A stretch of 15,882 nt of DNA from Methanobacteriota archaeon (GTDB taxonomy: Archaea; Thermoplasmatota; Poseidoniia; Poseidoniales; Thalassarchaeaceae), in the NCBI GenBank assembly GCA_002685895.1, contig NYYK01000078.1, positions 3,626 to 19,507 on the forward strand, given 5' to 3'. Below, in pieces: positions 6,618-14,559 of the stretch. Both the position numbers and the translations under genes were made by a program. The notes under the pieces are model-generated. The model worked only from the letters and a program-made list of their open reading frames with translations, had not been told where the DNA came from and searched no databases. Each line of letters begins with the position of its first letter. Positions within the stretch are counted from its first letter, which is position 1.

Positions 6618-8303
6618 ATGTGGCCGGGCAGGGCGACTCGTGGATTTCGTGGGGGTGTGTCTCTGAACAAAGGTAACTGGCCTTTCGCTGCTAATAGTGC
6701 ACTATGGAAATCAGTCCAAACTTGGCGTGATGATGCGGACTCTTGGCTTGAATTAGCACAACCTCGACTAACTGAAACATTGAGAGTTAATCCACTCAGA
6801 AGTGATCGTAAGTGGACTGAGAATCTTTTGCGTGCCCTAGGTGGAGAACCCATTCCTTGGCTTCCCGAAGGAGGTTGCGGTGAAGGGTGGCAGATGCCAT
6901 GGGCAAGAGGAAAGTGTGAAGATAATGAATCCAAATTACTGATTCGCGCTTTGCATGATAGTGGTAGAATCACTCGTCAGGAGGCGGTGTCAATGATTCC
7001 TGTCAAATTGCTTGAAAGCAGACCGGGACATCATATCCTAGATATGTGCGCTGCACCGGGTAGTAAAGCAACACAACTCTGTGAAGCGATATCAGATGTG
7101 GGTGTTGTAGTTGCCAACGAATCTAATCCCGGGCGGGCGAACCTATTGGTTTCCAACTCAAAGAGAGCGGGGGTGACCTCGATGATTGTTGCTCGCCATG
7201 ATGGAAGGCATCTTCCACGTTGTCCAAACCCAGGATTTGATAGAATCTTAATTGATGCACCTTGTTCAGGTAGCGGAACTACGAGAAAAAACCCAGAACT
7301 TTGGGAAAAATGGACGGAGCGGGCAGGAATAGGCCTTCAGTCCTTGCAGATTGAACTTGTTAACAAAGCAGCGATGTTGCTTGCCCCTGGTGGTAGGATG
7401 ATCTATTCGACCTGTTCACTTGACCCAATTGAAAATGAAGCGGTGGTCGCTGAAATTCTCCGCACCTGTAATTTTCTCATTCTTGATGAAACTGGTATCT
7501 CTGCTTATTGCCCAGGGCTTTTAACGCGACCTGGAATGAAAGAATGGAATGGCATGGAAAGTCGAGATGGTGTCGCTTATGCTGATAACATTGTGGAGAT
7601 GTTACCAAAATGCAAGCGTATTTGGAATGACGAAAATGATTCAGGAGGATTCTTCGTTGCAGCTTTCAAGCATATTGGAGAAAGCGAGGTTGCTGAAGCA
7701 TTGCTGAATGATTCAGAAATGGCAGAAAAACCTCTGCGAGAACCGCCGAAACCCAATCGAAACGAACAAATTCCTGCTTCACCAGAACTACTTCAAACCA
7801 TTTCAGATGAATGGGGGGTAGCACCTGAAAAGATGTTTTTTAGGGGTAGTAAAATCTACACAATTCCAAATGAAATTCATGACTGGTTCTGGCTTGGTGA
7901 GAGGATGCTGCGACGTGGGAGAAAATTACCTGGTGGCCATTGGCATCCGTTCCAAATCATACAAGCTGGGCTTCCAACCTGGGAATTACGCAAGGGTATT
8001 CTCCAGAGACCCACATCGAAAGGAATACACATTACTGCTCCAAAATGTGGAAAACATGTACATGATATTGGTCAAGAACTTCTGACTACAATCCTAACCA
8101 AAGGGGGACCAAGTATTGAAGAGGCAAGCCTATCTATTCCAACTATTGAAAATGAAAGATTGGGGGGCGTAGTGCTACGCTTCACCAAAGAAGAGTTCAC
8201 ATGGTGGTTACCCGCGTGGCTTGGAGGGAAGTTGACGCTGATGATACCCGATGCCGAACGACTCTTGCTTTCTCATGCCATGGGATTGGAGGTGGTTGCA
8301 TGA
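6618..8303 (+). CDS. NSUN2/Trm4-like RNA cytosine-5 methyltransferase, long form
   Basis: SAM-dependent m5C methyltransferase of the NOL1/NOP2/Sun group; NSUN2/Trm4 enzymes methylate tRNA cytosines. The SAM loop is DMCAAPGSK (residues 142-150), with D195 and D213 in the binding pocket. Motif IV DAPCSGSGTTRKNP gives C216 and motif VI YSTCSLDPIENEAV gives C266, the two catalytic cysteines. Ahead of the SAM loop is RQEAVSMIP (120-128), which I recall as a feature of eukaryotic NSUN2, as is SGGFFVAAF (342-350). The 210-residue C-terminal part also lines up in outline with NSUN2: KIYTIPNEI...PFQIIQAGL (412-452) with its KLYMVSKEL...KVINTGIKV region, and WLGGKLTLMIPDAERLLLSHAMGLEV (534-559) with its C-terminal GWRGKASIRTFVPKNERL...MGLEV. 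Most archaeal Trm4 proteins are near 310 residues and lack this part. The ATG at 6618 has little ribosome site (GAGAG); the first 15 residues are uncertain. Confidence 0.9.
   Translation: MWPGRATRGFRGGVSLNKGNWPFAANSALWKSVQTWRDDADSWLELAQPRLTETLRVNPLRSDRKWTENLLRALGGEPIPWLPEGGCGEGWQMPWARGKCEDNESKLLIRALHDSGRITRQEAVSMIPVKLLESRPGHHILDMCAAPGSKATQLCEAISDVGVVVANESNPGRANLLVSNSKRAGVTSMIVARHDGRHLPRCPNPGFDRILIDAPCSGSGTTRKNPELWEKWTERAGIGLQSLQIELVNKAAMLLAPGGRMIYSTCSLDPIENEAVVAEILRTCNFLILDETGISAYCPGLLTRPGMKEWNGMESRDGVAYADNIVEMLPKCKRIWNDENDSGGFFVAAFKHIGESEVAEALLNDSEMAEKPLREPPKPNRNEQIPASPELLQTISDEWGVAPEKMFFRGSKIYTIPNEIHDWFWLGERMLRRGRKLPGGHWHPFQIIQAGLPTWELRKGILQRPTSKGIHITAPKCGKHVHDIGQELLTTILTKGGPSIEEASLSIPTIENERLGGVVLRFTKEEFTWWLPAWLGGKLTLMIPDAERLLLSHAMGLEVVA
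8288..8293 (+). promoter_or_regulatory. Shine-Dalgarno for the coupled membrane-protein gene
   Basis: GGAGGT inside the end of the methyltransferase gene, six bases before the ATG at 8300. It sets the start of the next gene at 8300 rather than at earlier codons in that frame, and points to translational coupling. Confidence 0.75.
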
Positions 8304-9412
8304 AGGCAATTTCCTTTGTCATGTCTCTACTGCTTTTTATGGTAGGACCGCTATCCATAGGGGTGGTAGAAGGGAATGAATCTCAAAATATGGAAGTCTC
8401 TGTATTGGAATCATTCATTGACGAATCTGGATGTAATCTTGATGATACATCACAAGATGATGTTCGACTGAATTGGGCATATGGTGATGAAAGCATCCTT
8501 GCGGGACAACAGAGAGCCGCTGCGCTTGGTGCTGAAAGATGTTCAACATGGGTGAATGGTGAGGGGGATTCCAATAATGAAAGTGAATTATTTCAATTGG
8601 TTGAAGCTACTTTGCAAGTTGAGGCTAGGTTTTCATCTGAATCTACAGATAGCAATCAGGGAAATAGTGACACTGCTGTTGCTGGATTGTATCTTTCTGC
8701 TCAAATCGTGCCACTAGAAGACTTAGATGAGTCACTCAATCTCAGATGGTACATTACGGTTGATTACGCCCCATTGGGAGAGGGGGTTGCTCAAGATTTA
8801 GTGAAACATTATGGCTGGACATCTTCTTTCTATCACGATGAAGGAAATGTAACCAACTGGAGTCATGAAATAAGCACTGAACGACTACAAGAAGATGGTA
8901 TACCATTCTCAGCAGATGACCTGTGGAGATTGGAAGTAGTAATCCTCTTCATCGACGATCTCAATCATACCATTTACGGGGCCGATTATGTTCAATTGCA
9001 ATCACCTAGTAATATTCCAGATACTGCTGGAATGTTACCAACGATTCTAATTGCTATTGCGGTTGTTGTTGGTTTGATAATCATAATTCGTCAAGATCAA
9101 CAGAGAGAGGTGGGATTGCCAAGATTGAAAGGCACTCTGCACCAAGACAAGAGGGGTTGGTATGCAGAGATTGCGATTACTGCTGGAATACGTGATGTGA
9201 CATTAAAGGGAGCATACGCTGACGAACCATGGAAGATGGGAAAAGTCCCGAAACAACAGTTAGTTGTTGCAGGAACTAGCCGGAATTTCACAGTCAAGTT
9301 AAGGTGCGCTGATGAAACAACAAAAGAGGTACCTACACATTGGAAAGTTGATGTCGACGAATTAGGTGGCTGGGTACTTGACCTAATTTTGCCGATTCGT
9401 GATAAAACATGA
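8300..9412 (+). CDS. Unknown single-pass membrane protein with signal peptide
   Basis: The start ATG overlaps the methyltransferase stop (ATGA) and has GGAGGT six bases ahead, giving 370 residues. Residues 1-25 form a signal peptide (MKAISFVMSLLLFMVGPLSI). Residues 26-245 are an acidic outer domain with three Cys (45, 81 and, after the membrane, 336), consistent with a C45-C81 disulfide, and several N-x-S/T sites (NES, NVT, NWS, NHT). One membrane helix lies at about 246-263, followed by basic RQDQQRE. Residues 275-370 form an inner domain of beta-strand character (GWYAEIAITAGIRDVTLKGAY, RNFTVKLRCADE, GGWVLDLILPI). I do not recognise it; the layout suggests a sensor or surface protein. Its link to an RNA methyltransferase is probably only operon sharing. 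Confidence 0.82.
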   Translation: MKAISFVMSLLLFMVGPLSIGVVEGNESQNMEVSVLESFIDESGCNLDDTSQDDVRLNWAYGDESILAGQQRAAALGAERCSTWVNGEGDSNNESELFQLVEATLQVEARFSSESTDSNQGNSDTAVAGLYLSAQIVPLEDLDESLNLRWYITVDYAPLGEGVAQDLVKHYGWTSSFYHDEGNVTNWSHEISTERLQEDGIPFSADDLWRLEVVILFIDDLNHTIYGADYVQLQSPSNIPDTAGMLPTILIAIAVVVGLIIIIRQDQQREVGLPRLKGTLHQDKRGWYAEIAITAGIRDVTLKGAYADEPWKMGKVPKQQLVVAGTSRNFTVKLRCADETTKEVPTHWKVDVDELGGWVLDLILPIRDKT

Positions 9413-9419
9413 ACTATTG

Positions 9420-9444
9420 CTACCAATACCCTAAAATCTGGTAG
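9420..9444 (+). promoter_or_regulatory. Inverted repeat ahead of the Lrp/AsnC gene
   Basis: CTACCA (9420-9425) and TGGTAG (9439-9444) are perfect inverted halves with 13 bases between them, in the 53-base gap before the Lrp-type gene. Lrp-family proteins often bind such dyads at their own promoters, so an autoregulatory operator is possible. As RNA it could also be a hairpin ending the upstream transcript. Confidence 0.35.
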
Positions 9445-9465
9445 TTTGATGTACAACTGACCAAT

Positions 9466-9987
9466 ATGAATGAGTTTTTCAACAATAACGTTCAAATGCC
9501 GCCGGTAATGCGAAATGGCTCCGGACGTGGTAAATTGGAGTTAGATGAGGTTGACCGAAAATTAATTTCAGCATTGCAGGAAGATGGAAGACTCTCAATG
9601 AGGGCGCTTGCTGACCTAGTGGGGGTCGCCCTTGGAACGGTTTCTAATCGACTTGGAAAATTGGAGGAAAGCGGTGTCATCACAGGATATACCGCCAATC
9701 TTAATCCTGACAAGATAGGTTGGGAGATGACTGTCGTTGTTGGCCTTCAAATTGTGAAAGGGGAATTGCTAGAAGTTCAGGAACTCATCGCTTCAGATCC
9801 TAGAGTTTTTGCAGTCTATGACGTGACTGGGGAAATGGATAGTTTGGTGTTTGCTAGGGTAACAGATAGGGATGACTTAGATGATTTCACCAAGACCGTT
9901 CTCTCCACTGAAGGCGTGTCTCGCTCAACCACTCATGTGGTACTCAATACCGTGAAGGAAATTAGCGTCACGCTTCCACCGAAATAG
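9466..9987 (+). CDS. Lrp/AsnC-family transcription regulator
   Basis: A 173-residue DNA-binding regulator. A winged helix-turn-helix covers residues 26-79 (LDEVDRKLISALQEDGRLSM, then RALADLVGVALGTVSNRLGKLEESGVI), and a RAM ligand-binding/oligomerisation domain covers about 85-165, with the conserved GEMD turn (122-125) seen in family members. The family senses amino acids or other small metabolites and forms octamers; the ligand here is unknown. There is an N-terminal stretch of about 22 residues before the usual family start (MNEFFNNNVQMPPVMRNGSG), so the true start may be the ATG at 9496 or 9508. No strong Shine-Dalgarno is seen. The gene lies 17 bases before the SNF2-type ATPase gene and may be cotranscribed with it. 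Confidence 0.9.
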   Translation: MNEFFNNNVQMPPVMRNGSGRGKLELDEVDRKLISALQEDGRLSMRALADLVGVALGTVSNRLGKLEESGVITGYTANLNPDKIGWEMTVVVGLQIVKGELLEVQELIASDPRVFAVYDVTGEMDSLVFARVTDRDDLDDFTKTVLSTEGVSRSTTHVVLNTVKEISVTLPPK

Positions 9988-10004
9988 TTCGATTTATTGC
10001 GATA

Positions 10005-13000
10005 ATGGCCTGCAGATTCGCGTATATTCAAGTACGGTCAATTTGCGGTGGTTCCCTGTTGAGAGACTTGAGAAGTAATGAAGTGGATGTTAGCGGCGTG
10101 GTTCTTGACCAAGCTGAATGGAATCTTTTACGTCATGATTTGAACATACGCTATCCACCTACAGACTATTGTCCATTGCTACAATTTGGGCGTTGGCAAG
10201 ACCAGCCGCATCAACATCTACCAGCCGCGCGGCTGGCATCTAGCCATTGGAATGGGCTTTTGATTGCTGATGAAGTCGGACTTGGGAAAACCATCTCAGC
10301 ACTCCATGTTCTACGTCGCTTACATTCGATTGGAGAAAGTGGTGGAGTGATAGTTGCCTGTCCTGGCGGTTTGCGACTGAAATGGATTCAAGAGATGTTT
10401 CATCGATGTGACCTTGACGGATTTGAAGCGAATACGGGGGCAAAACTGCGTGAAGCATTTGAAAGAATACGACAGGGTGAATCACTTGTTGTAGTGACCA
10501 GTCATGGTATTCTAAGGCAGCCCACACTGTTACGTGAATTGATGGAAGAAGGAGTTCCTGAAATTCTCCTAACAATCGTTGATGAGGCACACCACTGCCG
10601 AAATCCTCGCAGTCGCCTGCATGATGCCATTCAACTTCTGACACTTCATAGCAAACAGACTCTGTTTCTCACAGCCACACCAGTCAATCTTTCAAACGAG
10701 GAATTGTGGGTGCAACTATCACTTTTAGCCCCAGATAGATGGCCTGATTTCATGTCTTTTCAGAATACAATGAGGCCAATGCGTTTACTCAATACAGCAC
10801 TGGATGCTGCTTCACAAGTCACACCTGATTTGATGGCGGCGATTCAAGCATTGGAGATGTTAGAATTGACCCCTGGTTTTACTGCAGACCCGAGATTACG
10901 GGCTGCACTAGACCTCTGCCAAGATCCACTTGGTTGGACCGGTGAATCATTGCATAAGCAGAGAGTACAATTAGCAGATTTGTTGCGGCAATTACGGCCA
11001 CTCAATGAATTGATTGTGCGCACAAGGAAACGGGATCTTGACCTAAACTTAGCACGCCGTGATGCAATTACATTAGATGTTCAATTAACTGAGGCTGAAT
11101 GGAGGCTGTATGAAGCAGCAAGACGGTGGACATGGCATTTGATGCAACTACGCCATCCCGATTCAGATCGTTTTGATTGGGCTTTGGTGGTTCCTGAAAG
11201 AATGGCCAGTAGTTGTTTGCCAGCATTTGCAATACATGTGCGTACTCAACTGAGGGATGCTGCTCGAAACGCATTGAATTTTGGCACTGAAGGAGAGGAG
11301 GAGGCTGCAGATATTACAATTGATGAGGCTGAGCATCGACTTCTCGGTCGTTTTGGGGATTTAGACGAACTGGTTGTTGCTGCTGAAGAATTAGGAGGGT
11401 TTGATTCAAAATTTGAAGCGCTAAAGATGTGGCTTCTAGATACTCTTGCAAATGATGATGATGGTGGCGTACTACTATTCAGTCACTTCCGAGGGACGCT
11501 GAGTTACCTCAATGAACGTCTACGAGATGAGGGTGTGAACTGTCAAGTTCTGAGTGGACTTACACCGATGGCTGAAAGAGAGGTGTTGCGCAATAAATTC
11601 GCTGATGGTGAAATTGATGTTCTGCTATCAAGTGAAGTAGGTAGCGAAGGACTGGACCAACAACACTGTCATCGTCTAGTAAACTATGATTTGCCATGGA
11701 ATCCGATGCGAATTGAACAGAGAATAGGTAGACTTGATCGATTTGGACAAGAGGCGGAGGTCATTACGATTCTCAATATCGCTGTTGAGGGAACTATTGA
11801 TGCTGCAATCCTTGGTCGACTTTTCTACAGAATACGTCTCTTTGAAGATTCAATAGGAATGCTAGATCCACTACTTGGAAAAGCCATGAAAATGGTCGCC
11901 CAAAATGAACTAAATTCCCCTCGGGCAAGAAGGTTGGGTGATAGTGGATATAGTCTTGTAGATGCTAGAGAATTGGCTGCAAATGATAACGAATGTCGTG
12001 AAGATACAAATCTTGACACCCTACTGAATAAGCGAGAAAGATGGTTAGAAGAGCGGGCTAATGAAGAAAGAGAATGGCTCGGAAATGACCCCGGAATCAG
12101 AAAATTGCGCGAAGATGCAATCACCATGGAACTTGGAATCACACCTGATGAACTTGTAGAATGGGTTCGTGCACGTTTACAACTGAAAGATTGCAACTCC
12201 AAATTACATCATGCAGGTGGATTTTGGCAATTGATTCTCAGTAATGAAGTTGTAACGGAATTGGCTTCAAGATGTGCAGATAAGAGTCGTCCGGATTCAA
12301 TCACAACCGGTTGGCAACAACGTATTGAGAAGTTGGCACATTCTGCTTCACCCCATATTATACCAGTAACAATCACTCGTGATGAAGCGAGAGAAAAGAG
12401 TGATTTTGTCTATCTAGCACCATGGCATCCCATCATTCAATGGTTGCGAGAATCTATCAGTGGTGAATCTGATTTAGAGGCGGCATTACCTGGATGGGAA
12501 AACGCTGGAATTTCCCCTGTGATTCAACTCAAAGCAACAAGACCTGAAAATTGGAGCTCTGAAGGTACCACATTAGTCTGTCTTGACTGGGCTGTCGCGG
12601 GTCTTTCCCGACACGCTGTTAGACGTTGGCTACTTCTTGATGCTGAGGGCTACCCGCTTCCTGAACAACCAATACACCCATGGAAAACATTCAACCAGAT
12701 TGAAAAAACAATTTTTGATGTCGAGACAGAAGATGATATTGAACAATCACTCGATAGAATGCATGGTTGGTTATTAGAAGATGAAAAAAACAGACTTGCC
12801 CCCCTACTTGATGAACTACGCCACAATGTTCAGCGTTCATGGATGGAACGAATCGAAAGAGAGCGGGAGCAGTTGAGAGCAGCAGCAATTAGGGAGCAAC
12901 ATGGTGGACGTCCAGTAGACCATCGTTGGGTAAGAATGAAAAATGGTTTAATTGAAAGGTTGAGAAATGAACTTGATGAAAGGATTCTGCATCTTGAGAA

Positions 13001-13058
13001 GATTAGAGAAAGTCTGCAAGCAGAATTGAGTGCGAGAATCATTATTCAACTAGAATGA
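10005..13058 (+). CDS. SNF2-type (RapA-like) superfamily 2 ATPase
   Basis: A 1017-residue dsDNA translocase of the SNF2 group. The first RecA-like lobe has Walker A DEVGLGKT (89-96), motif Ia VACPGGLRLKW (117-127), the DEAH box (193-196) and TATP (223-226). Residues about 250-480 are an insertion or linker, partly helical. The second lobe begins at LLFSHF (about 489), contains SSEVGSEGLDQQ (about 545-556) and ends with QRIGRLDRFGQ, where R573 and R576 are the likely arginine fingers. Residues 650-1017 are mixed, with a charged helical end, and match nothing I know. The RapA-like organisation (VNYDLPWNP before the arginine fingers) is clear, but the N-terminal Tudor-like modules of bacterial RapA are absent. 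Likely roles are removal of proteins or RNA polymerase from DNA, or repair. The ATG at 10005 has no clear ribosome site. The stop is one base from the convergent TOPRIM stop. Confidence 0.9.
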   Translation: MACRFAYIQVRSICGGSLLRDLRSNEVDVSGVVLDQAEWNLLRHDLNIRYPPTDYCPLLQFGRWQDQPHQHLPAARLASSHWNGLLIADEVGLGKTISALHVLRRLHSIGESGGVIVACPGGLRLKWIQEMFHRCDLDGFEANTGAKLREAFERIRQGESLVVVTSHGILRQPTLLRELMEEGVPEILLTIVDEAHHCRNPRSRLHDAIQLLTLHSKQTLFLTATPVNLSNEELWVQLSLLAPDRWPDFMSFQNTMRPMRLLNTALDAASQVTPDLMAAIQALEMLELTPGFTADPRLRAALDLCQDPLGWTGESLHKQRVQLADLLRQLRPLNELIVRTRKRDLDLNLARRDAITLDVQLTEAEWRLYEAARRWTWHLMQLRHPDSDRFDWALVVPERMASSCLPAFAIHVRTQLRDAARNALNFGTEGEEEAADITIDEAEHRLLGRFGDLDELVVAAEELGGFDSKFEALKMWLLDTLANDDDGGVLLFSHFRGTLSYLNERLRDEGVNCQVLSGLTPMAEREVLRNKFADGEIDVLLSSEVGSEGLDQQHCHRLVNYDLPWNPMRIEQRIGRLDRFGQEAEVITILNIAVEGTIDAAILGRLFYRIRLFEDSIGMLDPLLGKAMKMVAQNELNSPRARRLGDSGYSLVDARELAANDNECREDTNLDTLLNKRERWLEERANEEREWLGNDPGIRKLREDAITMELGITPDELVEWVRARLQLKDCNSKLHHAGGFWQLILSNEVVTELASRCADKSRPDSITTGWQQRIEKLAHSASPHIIPVTITRDEAREKSDFVYLAPWHPIIQWLRESISGESDLEAALPGWENAGISPVIQLKATRPENWSSEGTTLVCLDWAVAGLSRHAVRRWLLLDAEGYPLPEQPIHPWKTFNQIEKTIFDVETEDDIEQSLDRMHGWLLEDEKNRLAPLLDELRHNVQRSWMERIEREREQLRAAAIREQHGGRPVDHRWVRMKNGLIERLRNELDERILHLEKIRESLQAELSARIIIQLE

Positions 13059-13059
13059 T

Positions 13060-13587
13060 TCACTCTTCGTTATCCCATACAGTAGGATCGTGTACTTGCA
13101 TCATCCCCTTAAGTTCTCGAGCAAATGGAGCTAGCGATTCTACCGTTTTGCCCTCCGGCTTCATTGCTCTAACTAACTCCATTCGAGTATTTTCATCAAT
13201 CACTACATCCATCGCTCGCAAACGAATGCTCATATCGTTCTGAATACGGCCGCCTGTTCGATCCCAATCCATCAATAATATGAGAGCAGGGCCACCATCA
13301 ACTGGGTTATTGCATCCATATGTCTCAAACAAATAGGCGACCAAACGACTTCGCCCCCAACCACGATTATACTTCTCTATTGGTCCTGAAAATCCTAATT
13401 TCCTCAATGCAATTTCATCCTTTTTACCTTCAATAATTATTGGGCATGCGAAGCCTCCTGCCTCCACAGGTCTATTTCTGATTCTAGCATCAGCTAATGC
13501 CTTCCCTGCCACCTCAAAACGTGCCTCTCGAGTAGAGTCTCCCCCCACGGAATCACGACGGCGTTTCCACTCGTTTCCTGATGCCAT
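13060..13587 (-). CDS. TOPRIM-domain protein, small archaeal type
   Basis: A 175-residue protein with one TOPRIM fold at about residues 47-125. The conserved glutamate is E53 in PIIIEGKKDEIALRKLGF, and the DxD pair is D107/D109 in ALILLMDWDRTGG. These residues bind Mg2+ in topoisomerases, primases, OLD nucleases and RNase M5. Small stand-alone archaeal TOPRIM proteins of this shape resemble RNase M5, but their substrate is not settled. The basic N-terminus (EWKRRRDS) could touch nucleic acid. I place the start at 13587, where GGAG (13595-13598, minus strand) stands seven bases ahead; the upstream ATG at 13608 lacks a well-placed ribosome site. The start is one base past the DUF167 stop, and the stop is one base from the helicase stop. 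Confidence 0.85.
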   Translation of the reverse strand: MASGNEWKRRRDSVGGDSTREARFEVAGKALADARIRNRPVEAGGFACPIIIEGKKDEIALRKLGFSGPIEKYNRGWGRSRLVAYLFETYGCNNPVDGGPALILLMDWDRTGGRIQNDMSIRLRAMDVVIDENTRMELVRAMKPEGKTVESLAPFARELKGMMQVHDPTVWDNEE

Positions 13588-13588
13588 T

Positions 13589-14023
13589 TCAATTCTCCAT
13601 TTTAGCATCTAAAATGTTGCTAACCTCTTCTTGCGAAATGCCAGACAATAACATTCGTTTTCGTCTATCTTTAGTGCCAGAATCGATATTGACTGCTTCC
13701 TTTGGTATTTTGAGAAGAGTGGATATGTAATCGATAAGTTCTGCATTGGCAGACCCCTTTACTGGTGCAGATTGCACTCTAATCTGCAACCTCTTCCGCC
13801 ACTTATTAATGCCAACAATTCCTTGGTTTTTTGCACCCGGTTGTAGTTCAATTGCAACCGCTATCTCTCCATTTGGTAGCGTTGTAATAACTTCACCCCA
13901 ATCACTCAAGCCAGCACTTCCAATACTAGCCAGTAGCCAGTGGCATGAAAGCAAAGCGGTTGAAATGATAGGTTGTGCATACTTTCGGAAGCAATCAACC
14001 GTTGCGGGCTGCCAATTGTTCAT
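13589..14023 (-). CDS. DUF167 (YggU/UPF0235) family protein
   Basis: Residues 53-127 are a DUF167 domain: AVAIELQPGAKNQGIVG, LQIRVQSAPVKGSANAELI with the signature APVKGSAN (86-93), then IDSGTKDRRKRM (113-124). The family is small (about 100 residues), widespread and of unknown biochemical role. The ORF from the ATG at 14023 is 144 residues and overlaps the end of the receiver gene by 29 bases; its first 40 residues have no family match. A TTG at 13909 would give 106 residues, close to family size and without overlap, so the shorter form is a real alternative. The gene is the middle of a three-gene minus-strand operon with a receiver protein ahead and a TOPRIM protein behind. Confidence 0.85.
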   Translation of the reverse strand: MNNWQPATVDCFRKYAQPIISTALLSCHWLLASIGSAGLSDWGEVITTLPNGEIAVAIELQPGAKNQGIVGINKWRKRLQIRVQSAPVKGSANAELIDYISTLLKIPKEAVNIDSGTKDRRKRMLLSGISQEEVSNILDAKMEN

Positions 14024-14396
14024 CTATCACTCGATACAATTCTTCACGGCGTACCGGTTTTGGCACAAATGCATCACAACCTGCAGCATCTGCCTTCCGT
14101 CTATCCTCGGGAGTTGAAAAAGCAGTCACAGCAATAATTCTACTATCACGAACTAATGGGTGGTCGCGAATTGCAGTCGTCAACTGCAAACCGTCCGTCC
14201 AAGGAAGTTGGATATCCATGAATATAAGATCAAATGAACCTGTCTGCAAAGCCTCGAATGCCTGGTTTGCATCTTCTGCGACTTCAATATCGGTGATGTT
14301 CTTGCCTTTCAACATAGCAAGCAAGAGTCGAACATTGACTTGATTGTCCTCAACCACTAACGCCCTAACGTCCATCAAGCGAAGGCACACGGCCAT
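13995..14396 (-). CDS. Stand-alone response-regulator receiver (CheY-like)
   Basis: A 133-residue single receiver domain with no output domain. The acidic pair is E16/D17 (LVVEDNQVN), the phosphoacceptor is D61 (LIFMDIQLP), the switch threonine is T91 (VTAFS) and the lysine is K113 (PKPV). All catalytic positions are kept, so phosphorylation by a histidine kinase is expected. No kinase is encoded in this window. The VEDNQVN and MDIQLPWTDG features resemble receivers attached to hybrid kinases. The ATG at 14396 is followed by an in-frame ATG at 14375 (MDVRALVVED), which would be nearer the usual receiver start. A TATA-like TTTTTATATC lies about 41 bases before the first ATG. It heads the receiver-DUF167-TOPRIM operon and is divergent from coxB. 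Confidence 0.9.
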   Translation of the reverse strand: MAVCLRLMDVRALVVEDNQVNVRLLLAMLKGKNITDIEVAEDANQAFEALQTGSFDLIFMDIQLPWTDGLQLTTAIRDHPLVRDSRIIAVTAFSTPEDRRKADAAGCDAFVPKPVRREELYRVIDEQLAARNG

Positions 14397-14431
14397 TACA
14401 ATTCAACCTTTGGCGGAATGGGTCACTTTCA

Positions 14432-14441
14432 GATATAAAAA
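14432..14441 (-). promoter_or_regulatory. TATA-like element for the receiver operon
   Basis: Reads TTTTTATATC on the minus strand, close to the archaeal TTTATATA consensus and centred about 41 bases before the ATG at 14396. It would give a leader of about 14 bases, long enough for the weak AAGGTTG ahead of the start. The plus-strand reading, GATATAAAA, could in principle serve a divergent transcript as well. Confidence 0.45.
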
Positions 14442-14465
14442 AGGGGAAAAAATACAGCGGTTAAC

Positions 14466-14559
14466 CCGCACATGTTTGGTTTTATTATTTTCAATGGCCA
14501 TCTATACTCCTAACATGTAAGGCTCCATGAGATAGTTTTGTTTGATGACCGCACATGTT
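14466..14559 (+). repeat. Three ACATGT sites, two within an 11-base direct repeat
   Basis: The palindrome ACATGT occurs at 14470-14475, 14513-14518 and 14553-14558. The first and third lie in an identical CCGCACATGTT (14466-14476 and 14549-14559, 83 bases apart), and both continue nGGT. The first and second form inverted ACATGTT/AACATGT. Spacings of 43 and 40 bases are near four helical turns. This suggests a regulator-binding array upstream of or over the coxB start. Confidence 0.4.
14501..14508 (+). promoter_or_regulatory. coxB: TATA-like element before coxB
   Basis: TCTATACT centred about 40 bases before the ATG at 14545, the same geometry as the divergent receiver promoter. It lies between the first two ACATGT sites. 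Weak match to consensus. Confidence 0.3.

Noticed and set aside
8201..8299. N-terminal extension of the coupled membrane protein into the methyltransferase gene
   Set aside because: The extra residues precede a clear signal peptide, and GGAGGT places the start at 8300.
10005..13058. DISARM-type (DrmD) or similar defence system
   Set aside because: No methyltransferase of the DISARM type, DUF1998 (DrmB) or phospholipase-D partner is present; the neighbours are a regulator and TOPRIM/DUF167/receiver genes.
13060..13587. OLD-family nuclease or topoisomerase
   Set aside because: The protein has only a TOPRIM fold and a short basic start; no ABC ATPase or topoisomerase domains are attached or adjacent.
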